From positions 1 through 5,928 of the forward strand of contig CAMBXJ010000291.1 in NCBI GenBank assembly GCA_945871455.1: 5,928 bases of DNA, written 5' to 3'. A program made the position numbers and the translations under genes. This document shows, in pieces, positions 1 to 5,928 of the stretch. Every line of letters starts with the position of its first letter. Positions within the stretch are counted from its first letter, which is position 1. The DNA is from Asaia bogorensis (GTDB lineage Bacteria > Pseudomonadota > Alphaproteobacteria > Acetobacterales > Acetobacteraceae). The notes beneath the pieces are model-generated. The model did no database searches. It was not told the origin of the DNA and saw only the letters and a list, made by a program, of their open reading frames with translations.

Positions 1-19
1 CGTGGCCAATCGGGCCGAC

Positions 20-1315
20 CTACCCCCGGCGGAACGCGACCTCCGCATCGATCGCCACCTGGAACGCCGCCAGGGCCTGCGCCACATCCGCCTCGTTATG
101 CGCGACGGAGATGTAGCACTTCGAATCGCCCTTCATGACGCCATTCTCCCGCACGGTCCGGTTGAAGCGACGCAGCGCCTCCATGTCCTGGCCCAGGGTG
201 GCGCGGTAGTCGGAGACCTCGCCCTCCGCGAAGATCAGATCGAACAGCACGGGCACGCCGATCACCTGCGCCGGCAGACCGGCCTTGCGCACCATCCCGG
301 ACAACCCGTCCATCAAGATGCGTCCGGTGGTGAAAGCACGCTCATAGGTTCCGGGCTGGCGCAGCACCTCCAATGTCGCCAGACCGGCGACCGAGGCCAA
401 GGGGTTGCCCGATAGCGTGCCGACCTGCGGCAGCACGTCGTCGCCGACCTCGCCACGATCGAAATGGCGCATGATGTCGGCGCGTCCGGTCACGGCGGCC
501 AAGGGGAACCCGCCGGCGACGATTTTTCCCACCGTGCAGATGTCGGGGACGACGCCGTAATATTCCTGTGCGCCGCCATAGGCGAAGCGGAAGCCGGTCA
601 CGATCTCATCGAAGATCAACGGGATGCCGCATTCCGTTGTCACGTCGCGGAGCGCTTGCAGGAAGCCCGGCTTGGGCGGGATCAGCCGCTGGAACGGCTC
701 CACGATCACCCCGGCCAGATCGTCGCGGTTCTCCCGGATGATGCTGACCGCCAGATCGGCATTGTTGAACGGCGCCACCAGCATATCCCCGGCGACCGAG
801 CGGGGAATGCCCGGCGAATCCGGCGCCGCCTGGGGGAAGTTGCCCGGCCGCTTCGGCGCCATGCTTTGCAGGGCGTATTCGCCCATGCCGTGAAACCCGC
901 CCTCGAATTTCAGAATCTTGTCACGTTTGCGAAAGGCCCGCGCGACCCGCATCGCGTAGCTGTCGGCCTCGGTTCCGGTCGAGGTGAACCGGACCTTTTC
1001 CGCGCAGGGCACCGCATCGACGATGGCCGCGGCCAGACGGATGCCATGCTCATTGTTCGCGAAGAACGTGACCCCGCGGAGGATCTGCGCCTGCACCGCG
1101 GCCACCACGTCGGGATGGGCGTGGCCGGCGAACATCGGGCCCGACCCCAGCAGGAAATCCACGTATTCGTTGCCGGAGACGTCCCAGACCCGGCCACCAC
1201 GCCCCTCGGCGATAACGATGTCCGAGGTCAGGTTGCCGAAACTGCCGCCGGGGAGCACCCGGCGGGCCATCGTCACCAGTGCCAGTTCCTTGTCGCTGCG
1301 GGGCAGTTCGGTCAT
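20..1315 (-). CDS. Class III PLP-dependent aminotransferase, glutamate-1-semialdehyde aminomutase (HemL)-like
   Basis: This is a complete 431-residue cytosolic enzyme of the fold-type I, class III aminotransferase family, the usual length for that family. Visible landmarks, counted from the chosen Met, are the phosphate-binding STGTEA (112-117), KFEGGFHG (136-143), IVEP with its Glu at 206, the cofactor-ring Asp in IFDEIVTGFR (Asp236), the Schiff-base lysine in VGKIVAGG (Lys264), and TLSGNP (300-305). The closest group I recognise is HemL-like: RDKILKFEG and GTLSGNP are typical. The HemL signature YHGHAD is replaced by FHGMGE, however, and alphaproteobacteria generally make 5-aminolevulinate by the Shemin route. 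I therefore infer a transaminase or aminomutase of unknown substrate rather than the haem enzyme. The start is the Met codon at 1315: the GGAGG at 1325-1329 lies 9 nt upstream of it but directly abuts the alternative in-frame ATG at 1324, which would add three residues (MDA). The gene is divergent from the Snf2 gene. Family assignment is sure; substrate is not. Confidence 0.93.
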   Translation of the reverse strand: MTELPRSDKELALVTMARRVLPGGSFGNLTSDIVIAEGRGGRVWDVSGNEYVDFLLGSGPMFAGHAHPDVVAAVQAQILRGVTFFANNEHGIRLAAAIVDAVPCAEKVRFTSTGTEADSYAMRVARAFRKRDKILKFEGGFHGMGEYALQSMAPKRPGNFPQAAPDSPGIPRSVAGDMLVAPFNNADLAVSIIRENRDDLAGVIVEPFQRLIPPKPGFLQALRDVTTECGIPLIFDEIVTGFRFAYGGAQEYYGVVPDICTVGKIVAGGFPLAAVTGRADIMRHFDRGEVGDDVLPQVGTLSGNPLASVAGLATLEVLRQPGTYERAFTTGRILMDGLSGMVRKAGLPAQVIGVPVLFDLIFAEGEVSDYRATLGQDMEALRRFNRTVRENGVMKGDSKCYISVAHNEADVAQALAAFQVAIDAEVAFRRG

Positions 1316-1324
1316 AGCATCCAT

Positions 1325-1329
1325 CCTCC
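1325..1329 (-). promoter_or_regulatory. Shine-Dalgarno GGAGG that decides the aminotransferase start
   Basis: Read on the minus strand this is a perfect GGAGG. It touches the ATG at 1324-1322 with zero spacing, too close for normal initiation. It is 9 nt from the in-frame ATG at 1315-1313, a workable distance. A third ATG at 1320-1318 is out of frame. The shorter protein is therefore preferred. Confidence 0.7.
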
Positions 1330-1394
1330 GTCACTCTCCGGACCCGCAGCAGACCACCCTGGTGCGGTTGGACGCAAGTGTGCGGTGTGGAGGA

Positions 1395-1499
1395 GGGGAA
1401 CGGCGGGGCTTTCAGCCCCGGACCCCGGCCAGGGCTCCGCCCCCATGGTCCCTTGCGACCCGCCCAGGGCCCTTGGGGCTGAAAGCCCCGCCTTTCCCC
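1395..1499. repeat. Interrupted palindromic intergenic element (REP/MITE-like), about 105 bp
   Basis: The outer arms 1395-1419 and 1475-1499 are inverted repeats of 25 bp with a single mismatch (1401 against 1493), including an 18-bp perfect core GGCGGGGCTTTCAGCCCC. Each arm is also a small hairpin on its own: GGGGCT-TTC-AGCCCC at 1405-1419 and GGGGCT-GAA-AGCCCC at 1475-1489. Between the arms, GACCCCGGCCAGGGCTC (from 1421) and GACCCGCCCAGGGCCC (from 1457) form an imperfect direct repeat about 36 bp apart. The element encodes nothing. It lies between two divergent gene starts, so a transcription terminator role is unlikely. It leaves about 65 bp on the aminotransferase side and under 40 bp on the Snf2 side for promoters. 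From general familiarity, GC-rich palindromes of the 'ggggctttcagcccc' kind recur between genes of high-GC alphaproteobacteria, so I call it a dispersed repeat. The copy number cannot be seen from this window. Confidence 0.75.
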
Positions 1500-1536
1500 C
1501 TATCCCCGACTCGGCGAGTTCGTTCATGATAGAGTG

Positions 1537-4500
1537 ATGTTCATCGTGCAGATCGCCCCCACCCGGAACGAGCTCGCCCTGACGGACAGCGCCATCCGTC
1601 AGATGTTCTCCTCCAATGCCCTGGAGGCAGGACGAATCTACGAATTGCGCGGCCGGGTGCGAGACCTGACCGTGTCCCCCGACGGGTCCCGCATCACCGC
1701 GGAAACCCTCGGCACCGCACCCGTGCCCTATGTCCAGACGATCTCCGTCCAGCAGAGCCGCAACCGCGGCCTGGCGATCGGCGGCACCTGCACCTGCCCG
1801 GTCGGGCGGCTGTGCAAGCATATCGCCGCCGTGCTGATCGCCGCCCATCGCCTGCAACTGGCCGGCAGCGAGGCACCTTCCCTTCAACCCGAACCGCCGC
1901 AACCCCGCGCCCCGGCACGCGCGTCGCCCGACACACCCCTGCCTTATCCAATCGCCGGCTGGCTGTCGGACCTGCAAAGCGGCATCGACGACGCGTCGGA
2001 GGACTACCCGCCGGAAGTCCGCAACCGCCTCTTCTATGTGATCAACCGCGATACCGCGAAGCCCGGCGTCCCACCCCTGCTGGTGCAACCCTACAGCGTG
2101 ACGATCCGCAAATCCGGCGCCGTCGGCAACGCCCGCCAGTTCCCCATGCATCAGGCGCAAAGCGGCGTGCGCTATCTGCGCCCCTCCGACCGACTGATCC
2201 TCAACCGGCTCAGCCGCCAGAGCGCCACCAGCTACAACCGCAATGTTGACGACGATCCGGCCGACACCTTGCACCGGGTGCTCGCAACAGGACGCGCGCG
2301 CCTGGGCTCGATCGACGGCGTCGTGCTGACCGAAGGCCTTGCGCGTCCCGGCCAGATCACCTGGGAACTCGGCCGCGACGGCACCCAAAGCGCCGCACTG
2401 ACCTTGGACCCCGGCCTGCAAGCCGTGCGCATTCCCGGCCCGTGGTATATCGACCCCGATACCGGGATCCTCGGACCCGTCGCCCTGGACCTGCCGGCGC
2501 CACTCGCCGAACGCCTGCTGTCCGCCCCGCCGATCCCCGCCGAATCCGCCCACAAGGTGCGGGAAGAACTGGCCCGCCGCCTGCCGCGACTGACCATCCC
2601 CTCGCCCCGGGAATTGCCCGCCCCCACCCAGGTGAAGACCCCGCCGCAACCTGCCCTGCGGCTCATGAGCGGCACCCTGCCCATGGACCCCGCGCAGGGC
2701 CGAGGGTCCGCCAAGCTGTTGGCCATGGGGCTGTTCGCGGTCCCCCTCGCGCGCCTGTCGTTCAACTACGGGCCGGTCACCGTCCCGTGCTCCCAGCAGC
2801 CGCAACCGCGGGTGTTCGGCCAGGACGGCACGCTCTACGAACCGATGCGCGATACCAAGGCCGAGGCCCGCGTCATGGATCGCCTGGCGGCACTCGGCTT
2901 CGGCCGCGTCGCCAAGCTGGTCCCTGTCTATTACAAGCACGCCCACACCGACGACTTCGCCCTGCTGGAAGGCGAGGCTGGCACCGACTGGGTGTCCCTG
3001 GTCACCCGCGACCTGCCCGCATTGCGCGACGCCGGGTGGACCGTCGAAATCGACGAAAACTTCCCCATCCAGGTCGTCACCAGCGACGGCGCCATCGACG
3101 CCGAGCTCACCGAGGGATCCGGCATCGACTGGCTGGAACTGCATCTCGGCGTCATGGTCGATGGAACCCGCGTCGACCTCGTCCCCGCCCTGATCAAGCT
3201 TCTCGGCCGGCCCGACACCTTGGCGGTCCTGGAATCCGCGGACGACACGCCCTTCCTGGTCCCCCTCGCCGATGGCCGCCGCCTGGCCATTCCGCTGGCC
3301 CGCATCCGCCCGACACTGCAAGCCCTGATTGAGCTGTTCGACGGAGGCCTCATCGACCCCGGGGCCGAGAAGATCGGGTTTTCCCGCCTGGATGCCGCCG
3401 ATCTCGCCGCCCTGGAGGAACGCGCCGGCCTCATCTGGCGCGGCGGCGAAGGCCTCCGCGAGCTCGGCCGCCAATTGCGCGCGGCGGGCGGCGCCATCCC
3501 GCAGGCGGCGATCCCGGCCACGTTCCACGGCACCTTGCGCCCCTACCAGCAGCAGGGCGTCGATTGGCTGCAATTCCTGTGCGCGGCGGAACTCGGCGGG
3601 GTGCTGGCCGACGACATGGGCCTGGGCAAGACCGTGCAGACCCTGGCGCATCTGATGATCGAGAAAGAGGCCGGCCGCCTGCAACACCCGGCGCTGATCG
3701 TCTGCCCGACCAGCCTGATCCCCAACTGGACCCTGGAAGCCGAGAAATTCACCCCCGGCCTGAAGGTCCTGGCCCTGCACGGCCCGAACCGAAAGGAAAA
3801 TTTCGGCGGCATCCCGGACCACGACCTGGTGCTCAGCACCTACCCTCTGCTGACCCGGGATTTCGAGGTGCTGACCGCCCAGCCCTGGCATGTGGTGATC
3901 CTGGACGAAGCCCAGACCATCAAGAACCCCAACGCCGAGACCACCCGTCAGGCGCTGCGCCTGAAAGCCCAGCAGCGGCTCTGCCTGTCCGGCACCCCGT
4001 TGCAGAACCATCTGGGGGAGTTGTGGTCGCTGTTCGACTTCCTCGCCCCCGGATTCCTGGGCGGGCAGAAGGCGTTCCGCACCCGCTATCGCACCCCGAT
4101 CGAAAAGCACGGCGACATCGATCGCAGCGTCCTGCTGACCAAACGCGTCCGCCCGTTCCTGCTGCGCCGGACCAAGGAGGAGGTGGCGACGGAACTGCCG
4201 CCAAAGACGGAGATCACCGAACGCATCGAGCTGGAGACCGGCCAGCAGGCGATCTACGAGGGTATCCGCCTGGCGATGCATGCGCGGGTGAAGCTGGCGA
4301 TTGCCGAGAAAGGCATGGCGCGGTCCGGCATCATCATCCTGGACGCCCTGTTGAAGCTGCGGCAGGCCTGCTGCGACCCTCGGCTGCTGAAGATGAAGAC
4401 GGTGGCGAAGACCAAGGCCGGATCGGCGAAGCTGGACCGGCTGATGGAGATGCTGACTGTCATTTTGGCCGAGGGGCGGCGGGTGCTGCTGTTCTCTCAG

Positions 4501-4935
4501 TTCACCGAAATGCTGGCGCTGATCGAGCGGCGGTTGTGGGAAGACAAGATCGATTACGTGATGCTGACCGGGGACACGAAGGACCGTGCGACCCCGGTGC
4601 GGCGGTTCCAGGCCGGGCAGGTGCCGCTGTTCCTGATCAGCCTGAAGGCGGGCGGCGTGGGGTTGAACCTGACCGCGGCGGATACCGTGATCCACTACGA
4701 TCCCTGGTGGAATCCGGCGGTGGAGGACCAGGCGACCGACCGGGCGCATCGGATCGGGCAATCCAAGAAGGTGTTCGTGCACCGGCTGGTGGCCCTGGGC
4801 ACCATCGAGGAAAAGATGGAGACCTTGAAGGAGAAGAAACGCGCTTTGGTGGCGTCGGTGTTGGAAGCCGAGCACGGGGGGGCGTTGAAATTGACGGAGG
4901 CGGATGTGGAGGCGTTGTTTGCGCCTGGGGGGTAG
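1537..4935 (+). CDS. Snf2-family DNA-dependent ATPase with N-terminal SWIM zinc finger
   Basis: This 1132-residue cytosolic protein is predicted to translocate on double-stranded DNA using ATP and to remodel protein-DNA complexes; the Snf2 family does not usually unwind strands. The N-terminus carries a SWIM-type finger, CTCPVGRLCKH, with ligands Cys85, Cys87, Cys93 and His95, probably for nucleic-acid or protein binding. A Pro-rich linker (about 112-138) follows, then about 520 residues I cannot assign, possibly a bacterial Snf2-associated region. The ATPase core begins near LRPYQQQGVDWL (667-678). It contains Walker A DDMGLGKT (692-699), DEAQ box (790-793), LSGTPLQN (817-824), FSQF (986-989), SLKAGGVGLNLTAAD (1035-1049) and the arginine-finger motif DQATDRAHRIGQ (1064-1075), all intact. 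It is not RapA-like in its N-terminus. The start is ATG 1537; a GTG immediately before it (1534) would add one residue, and neither has a clear Shine-Dalgarno. Codons shift from C-ending to G-ending in the last third. Family assignment is very sure; cellular role is unknown. Confidence 0.95.
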   Translation: MFIVQIAPTRNELALTDSAIRQMFSSNALEAGRIYELRGRVRDLTVSPDGSRITAETLGTAPVPYVQTISVQQSRNRGLAIGGTCTCPVGRLCKHIAAVLIAAHRLQLAGSEAPSLQPEPPQPRAPARASPDTPLPYPIAGWLSDLQSGIDDASEDYPPEVRNRLFYVINRDTAKPGVPPLLVQPYSVTIRKSGAVGNARQFPMHQAQSGVRYLRPSDRLILNRLSRQSATSYNRNVDDDPADTLHRVLATGRARLGSIDGVVLTEGLARPGQITWELGRDGTQSAALTLDPGLQAVRIPGPWYIDPDTGILGPVALDLPAPLAERLLSAPPIPAESAHKVREELARRLPRLTIPSPRELPAPTQVKTPPQPALRLMSGTLPMDPAQGRGSAKLLAMGLFAVPLARLSFNYGPVTVPCSQQPQPRVFGQDGTLYEPMRDTKAEARVMDRLAALGFGRVAKLVPVYYKHAHTDDFALLEGEAGTDWVSLVTRDLPALRDAGWTVEIDENFPIQVVTSDGAIDAELTEGSGIDWLELHLGVMVDGTRVDLVPALIKLLGRPDTLAVLESADDTPFLVPLADGRRLAIPLARIRPTLQALIELFDGGLIDPGAEKIGFSRLDAADLAALEERAGLIWRGGEGLRELGRQLRAAGGAIPQAAIPATFHGTLRPYQQQGVDWLQFLCAAELGGVLADDMGLGKTVQTLAHLMIEKEAGRLQHPALIVCPTSLIPNWTLEAEKFTPGLKVLALHGPNRKENFGGIPDHDLVLSTYPLLTRDFEVLTAQPWHVVILDEAQTIKNPNAETTRQALRLKAQQRLCLSGTPLQNHLGELWSLFDFLAPGFLGGQKAFRTRYRTPIEKHGDIDRSVLLTKRVRPFLLRRTKEEVATELPPKTEITERIELETGQQAIYEGIRLAMHARVKLAIAEKGMARSGIIILDALLKLRQACCDPRLLKMKTVAKTKAGSAKLDRLMEMLTVILAEGRRVLLFSQFTEMLALIERRLWEDKIDYVMLTGDTKDRATPVRRFQAGQVPLFLISLKAGGVGLNLTAADTVIHYDPWWNPAVEDQATDRAHRIGQSKKVFVHRLVALGTIEEKMETLKEKKRALVASVLEAEHGGALKLTEADVEALFAPGG

Positions 4936-4981
4936 GCGGGCGGGTGCTATGGAACGCAGCGGCACGCGGGATCTATCCTGG

Positions 4982-5009
4982 TCGAACATGGGCTGGATCG
5001 AACATGGGC
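4982..5009. repeat. 12-bp direct repeat, 16-bp period
   Basis: TCGAACATGGGC occurs at 4982-4993 and again at 4998-5009, separated by TGGA. It lies in the gap after the Snf2 stop codon, about 60 bp upstream of the VOC-gene promoter. It could be a chance or slippage duplication, or a tandem binding site. No gene product covers it. Confidence 0.6.
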
Positions 5010-5062
5010 GGCGCGTCCACGACAGGTCCGGCGGGGCATATGTCATGATTCTGTCAGGCCGC

Positions 5063-5084
5063 GCGCTTGATGCGGGTCAAGCGC
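5063..5084. promoter_or_regulatory. Palindromic operator candidate with FNR/FixK-like core
   Basis: GCGCTTGA (5063-5070) and TCAAGCGC (5077-5084) form a perfect 8-bp inverted repeat around a 6-nt spacer. Its core, TTGAT-GCGG-GTCAA (5067-5080), fits the TTGAY-N4-RTCAA pattern bound by FNR/FixK/FnrL-type Crp-family regulators. It covers the -35 hexamer of the predicted promoter for the VOC-fold gene. Its centre is about 30 bp upstream of the predicted transcription start, so binding there would more likely repress than activate. There is no T-tract after it, so it is a poor terminator candidate for the Snf2 gene. Confidence 0.5.
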
Positions 5085-5096
5085 CCCTGCCATAAT
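5067..5096 (+). promoter_or_regulatory. Predicted sigma70-type promoter for the VOC-fold gene
   Basis: The -35 hexamer TTGATG (5067-5072, four of six consensus positions) and the -10 hexamer CATAAT (5091-5096, five of six) are separated by 18 bp. Transcription would begin near 5103, giving a leader of about 30 nt before the ATG at 5133. This is the only convincing promoter in the window, and it indicates that the VOC-fold gene is transcribed separately from the Snf2 gene. Confidence 0.5.
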
Positions 5097-5121
5097 CCGC
5101 CCACGCGCAAACCGCACAAAC

Positions 5122-5126
5122 AGGAG
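5122..5126 (+). promoter_or_regulatory. Shine-Dalgarno AGGAG for the VOC-fold gene
   Basis: AGGAG lies 6 nt before the ATG at 5133. It fixes that Met as the start rather than the in-frame ATG at 5067, which falls inside the predicted promoter. Confidence 0.8.
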
Positions 5127-5132
5127 CCCCGC

Positions 5133-5615
5133 ATGATCCACCATGTCTCGATCCCGGCGGAGAATCCCCGCCATGTCTCGGAGGTTCTGGCCGAACTGAT
5201 GGGCGGGAAGTCGTATCCATTCCCCGGCGGATTCAAGAACTCCTTCATGGCGGTCAGCGGCGATCCGCGCGGCACCGCGATCGAGGTCTACCCCACCGGC
5301 CTGCACTTGCGTCCGGATGGCGACGGCATGGTCCGGGCCGAACAGACCGACGAAAAGCCCGGCTACAGCGCCTTTCACCTGCTGCTGTCGGTCGATGCCG
5401 ACCGCGAAACCATAGAACGCATCGGCAAGCGCGAAGGTTGGACGACCCGTTTCTGCGCCCGCGCCGCGCCGGGTGGTCCGCCGCTGTTCCACCTGATCGA
5501 ATTCTGGCTGGAAGACCGCCTGATGATCGAAGTCGCGCCGAAATCCCTGATCGGCGAATACGAAAGACTGATCCAGATAGAGGTCATGGACAAGATGCCG
5601 TCCCCCGCCGCCTGA
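5133..5615 (+). CDS. VOC-fold (glyoxalase/dioxygenase superfamily) protein, 160 aa
   Basis: The 160-residue product opens with MIHHVSIPAENPRHV, the usual first strand and helix entry of vicinal-oxygen-chelate proteins. It then shows a first module ending in GTAIEVYP (48-54) and a second module from FHLLLSVDADRETIERI (81-97) to LMIEVAP (130-136). Candidate metal ligands sit where the family normally places them: His3 or His4, Glu51, His82 and Glu133, a His-Glu-His-Glu set in two paired beta-alpha-beta-beta-beta modules. VOC enzymes are metal-dependent lyases, dioxygenases, epimerases or resistance proteins; nothing here points to one reaction, so no substrate is proposed. No signal peptide or membrane segment is seen. 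The start is set by the AGGAG 6 nt upstream. It has its own predicted promoter, overlapped by a palindrome with an FNR/FixK-like core. It converges on the DUF2442 gene. The fold is inferred from motif layout, not alignment. Confidence 0.8.
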   Translation: MIHHVSIPAENPRHVSEVLAELMGGKSYPFPGGFKNSFMAVSGDPRGTAIEVYPTGLHLRPDGDGMVRAEQTDEKPGYSAFHLLLSVDADRETIERIGKREGWTTRFCARAAPGGPPLFHLIEFWLEDRLMIEVAPKSLIGEYERLIQIEVMDKMPSPAA

Positions 5616-5632
5616 TCTTGCCGGGCGGAGAC

Positions 5633-5905
5633 CTAAGGCGCTGGAACGCCATACGGAAACGCCTCGCTGCGGAGGAAATCGGCGGAATAGTCGATCTCCT
5701 CCGGCCAGGTCACCCCGCGACCGCCATCCAACAGGACCATGGTGGCGACGAAATAGTCCGGATCGCGCAGGGGCGTGAACCAACCGCCGCGGTCGATGAT
5801 CGGCAGGAAATCGACCTCCCCCCGGATGCCGTCGGTGAATGTCACCAGCACCGTGTGGTCGGGGCGAGCAAGGGCGGTTTCGATCTGATGCAGTTGGGAG
5901 GTCAT
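5633..5905 (-). CDS. DUF2442 domain-containing small protein, 90 aa
   Basis: This complete 90-residue protein has the DUF2442 pattern: a strand with VTFTDGIRGEVDFLPII (21-37), then GWFTPLRDPDYFVATMV (41-57), and the closing VTWPEEIDYSADFL (65-78) with its Trp-Pro and Asp. These correspond to the family's F-x-DG, F-x-x-L-x-D-x-x-F and W-x-x-x-x-D signatures. The biochemical function of DUF2442 is not established. Many members lie beside a DUF4160 gene in small two-gene units suspected of being toxin-antitoxin-like; any such upstream partner would be beyond the right edge, so this cannot be tested here. The ATG at 5905 has no strong Shine-Dalgarno (only GGACC just before it), which would suit translational coupling to an upstream gene. 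Its stop lies 17 bp from that of the convergent VOC-fold gene. Confidence 0.82.
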   Translation of the reverse strand: MTSQLHQIETALARPDHTVLVTFTDGIRGEVDFLPIIDRGGWFTPLRDPDYFVATMVLLDGGRGVTWPEEIDYSADFLRSEAFPYGVPAP

Positions 5906-5928
5906 GGTCCGGGTCGTTTGCGCGGCCC

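Noticed and set aside
1395..1499. The palindrome as a Rho-independent terminator
   Set aside because: Both flanking genes start, rather than end, on either side of it, and there is no T-run following either arm.
464..1537. A 357-codon plus-strand open frame antisense to the aminotransferase and running through the intergenic repeat
   Set aside because: It shows no domain and low-complexity composition, and it lies opposite a gene with intact catalytic motifs.
1537..4935. Snf2 protein as part of a DISARM-like or other phage-defence operon
   Set aside because: No methyltransferase, nuclease, phospholipase D or other defence gene is adjacent. The neighbours are a metabolic aminotransferase and a VOC-fold protein.
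1312..5046. A 1244-codon open frame on the minus strand, antisense to the whole Snf2 gene
   Set aside because: It mirrors the GC-rich codon pattern of the sense gene, its composition is rich in Gln, Gly, Arg and His with no recognisable domain, and the sense frame has complete helicase motifs. It is a shadow frame.
5608..5628. Possible terminator hairpin between the convergent VOC and DUF2442 genes (CCGCC ... GGCGG)
   Set aside because: The stem is only 5 bp with an 11-nt loop and no T-tract on either strand, so it is too weak to call.
5043..5783. A 246-codon minus-strand open frame across the VOC-fold gene and the end of the DUF2442 gene
   Set aside because: It overlaps two better supported genes, including DUF2442 on the same strand in another frame, and has no family signature.

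Overview
The window is very GC-rich. It has tightly packed genes, third codon positions dominated by C or G, and a degenerate intergenic palindromic repeat. Together with an FNR/FixK-type half-site pair this suggests a high-GC alphaproteobacterium, perhaps of the Rhodospirillales/Acetobacterales kind. That placement is inference: there is no rRNA or other marker gene to confirm it. Nothing here looks like a phage, plasmid, transposon, CRISPR array or RNA gene, and it reads as ordinary chromosome.

Layout from left to right: (1) a complete minus-strand class III PLP-dependent aminotransferase of the glutamate-1-semialdehyde aminomutase (HemL)-like group; (2) a divergent intergenic region of about 220 bp, half of it filled by a ~105-bp interrupted palindromic (REP/MITE-like) element whose arms are themselves hairpins; (3) a large plus-strand gene for a 1132-residue Snf2-type ATPase with an N-terminal SWIM zinc finger and a complete C-terminal helicase core; (4) a ~197-bp gap holding a 12-bp direct repeat and a recognisable promoter overlapped by an 8-6-8 palindrome with an FNR/FixK-like core; (5) a small plus-strand protein with the look of the vicinal-oxygen-chelate (glyoxalase/dioxygenase) fold; (6) a convergent minus-strand DUF2442 gene ending 17 bp from it and starting 23 bp from the right edge.

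The four genes do not form an operon. The first pair is divergent, the Snf2 and VOC genes are co-directional but separated by a promoter-bearing gap, and the last pair is convergent. I see no shared pathway and no convincing new multi-gene system. The most useful leads are the intergenic repeat, the palindrome over the VOC-gene promoter, the unassigned ~550-residue middle of the Snf2 protein with a change in codon style towards its 3' end, the HemL-like enzyme that departs from the true HemL motif, and the possible missing partner of the DUF2442 gene beyond the right edge.
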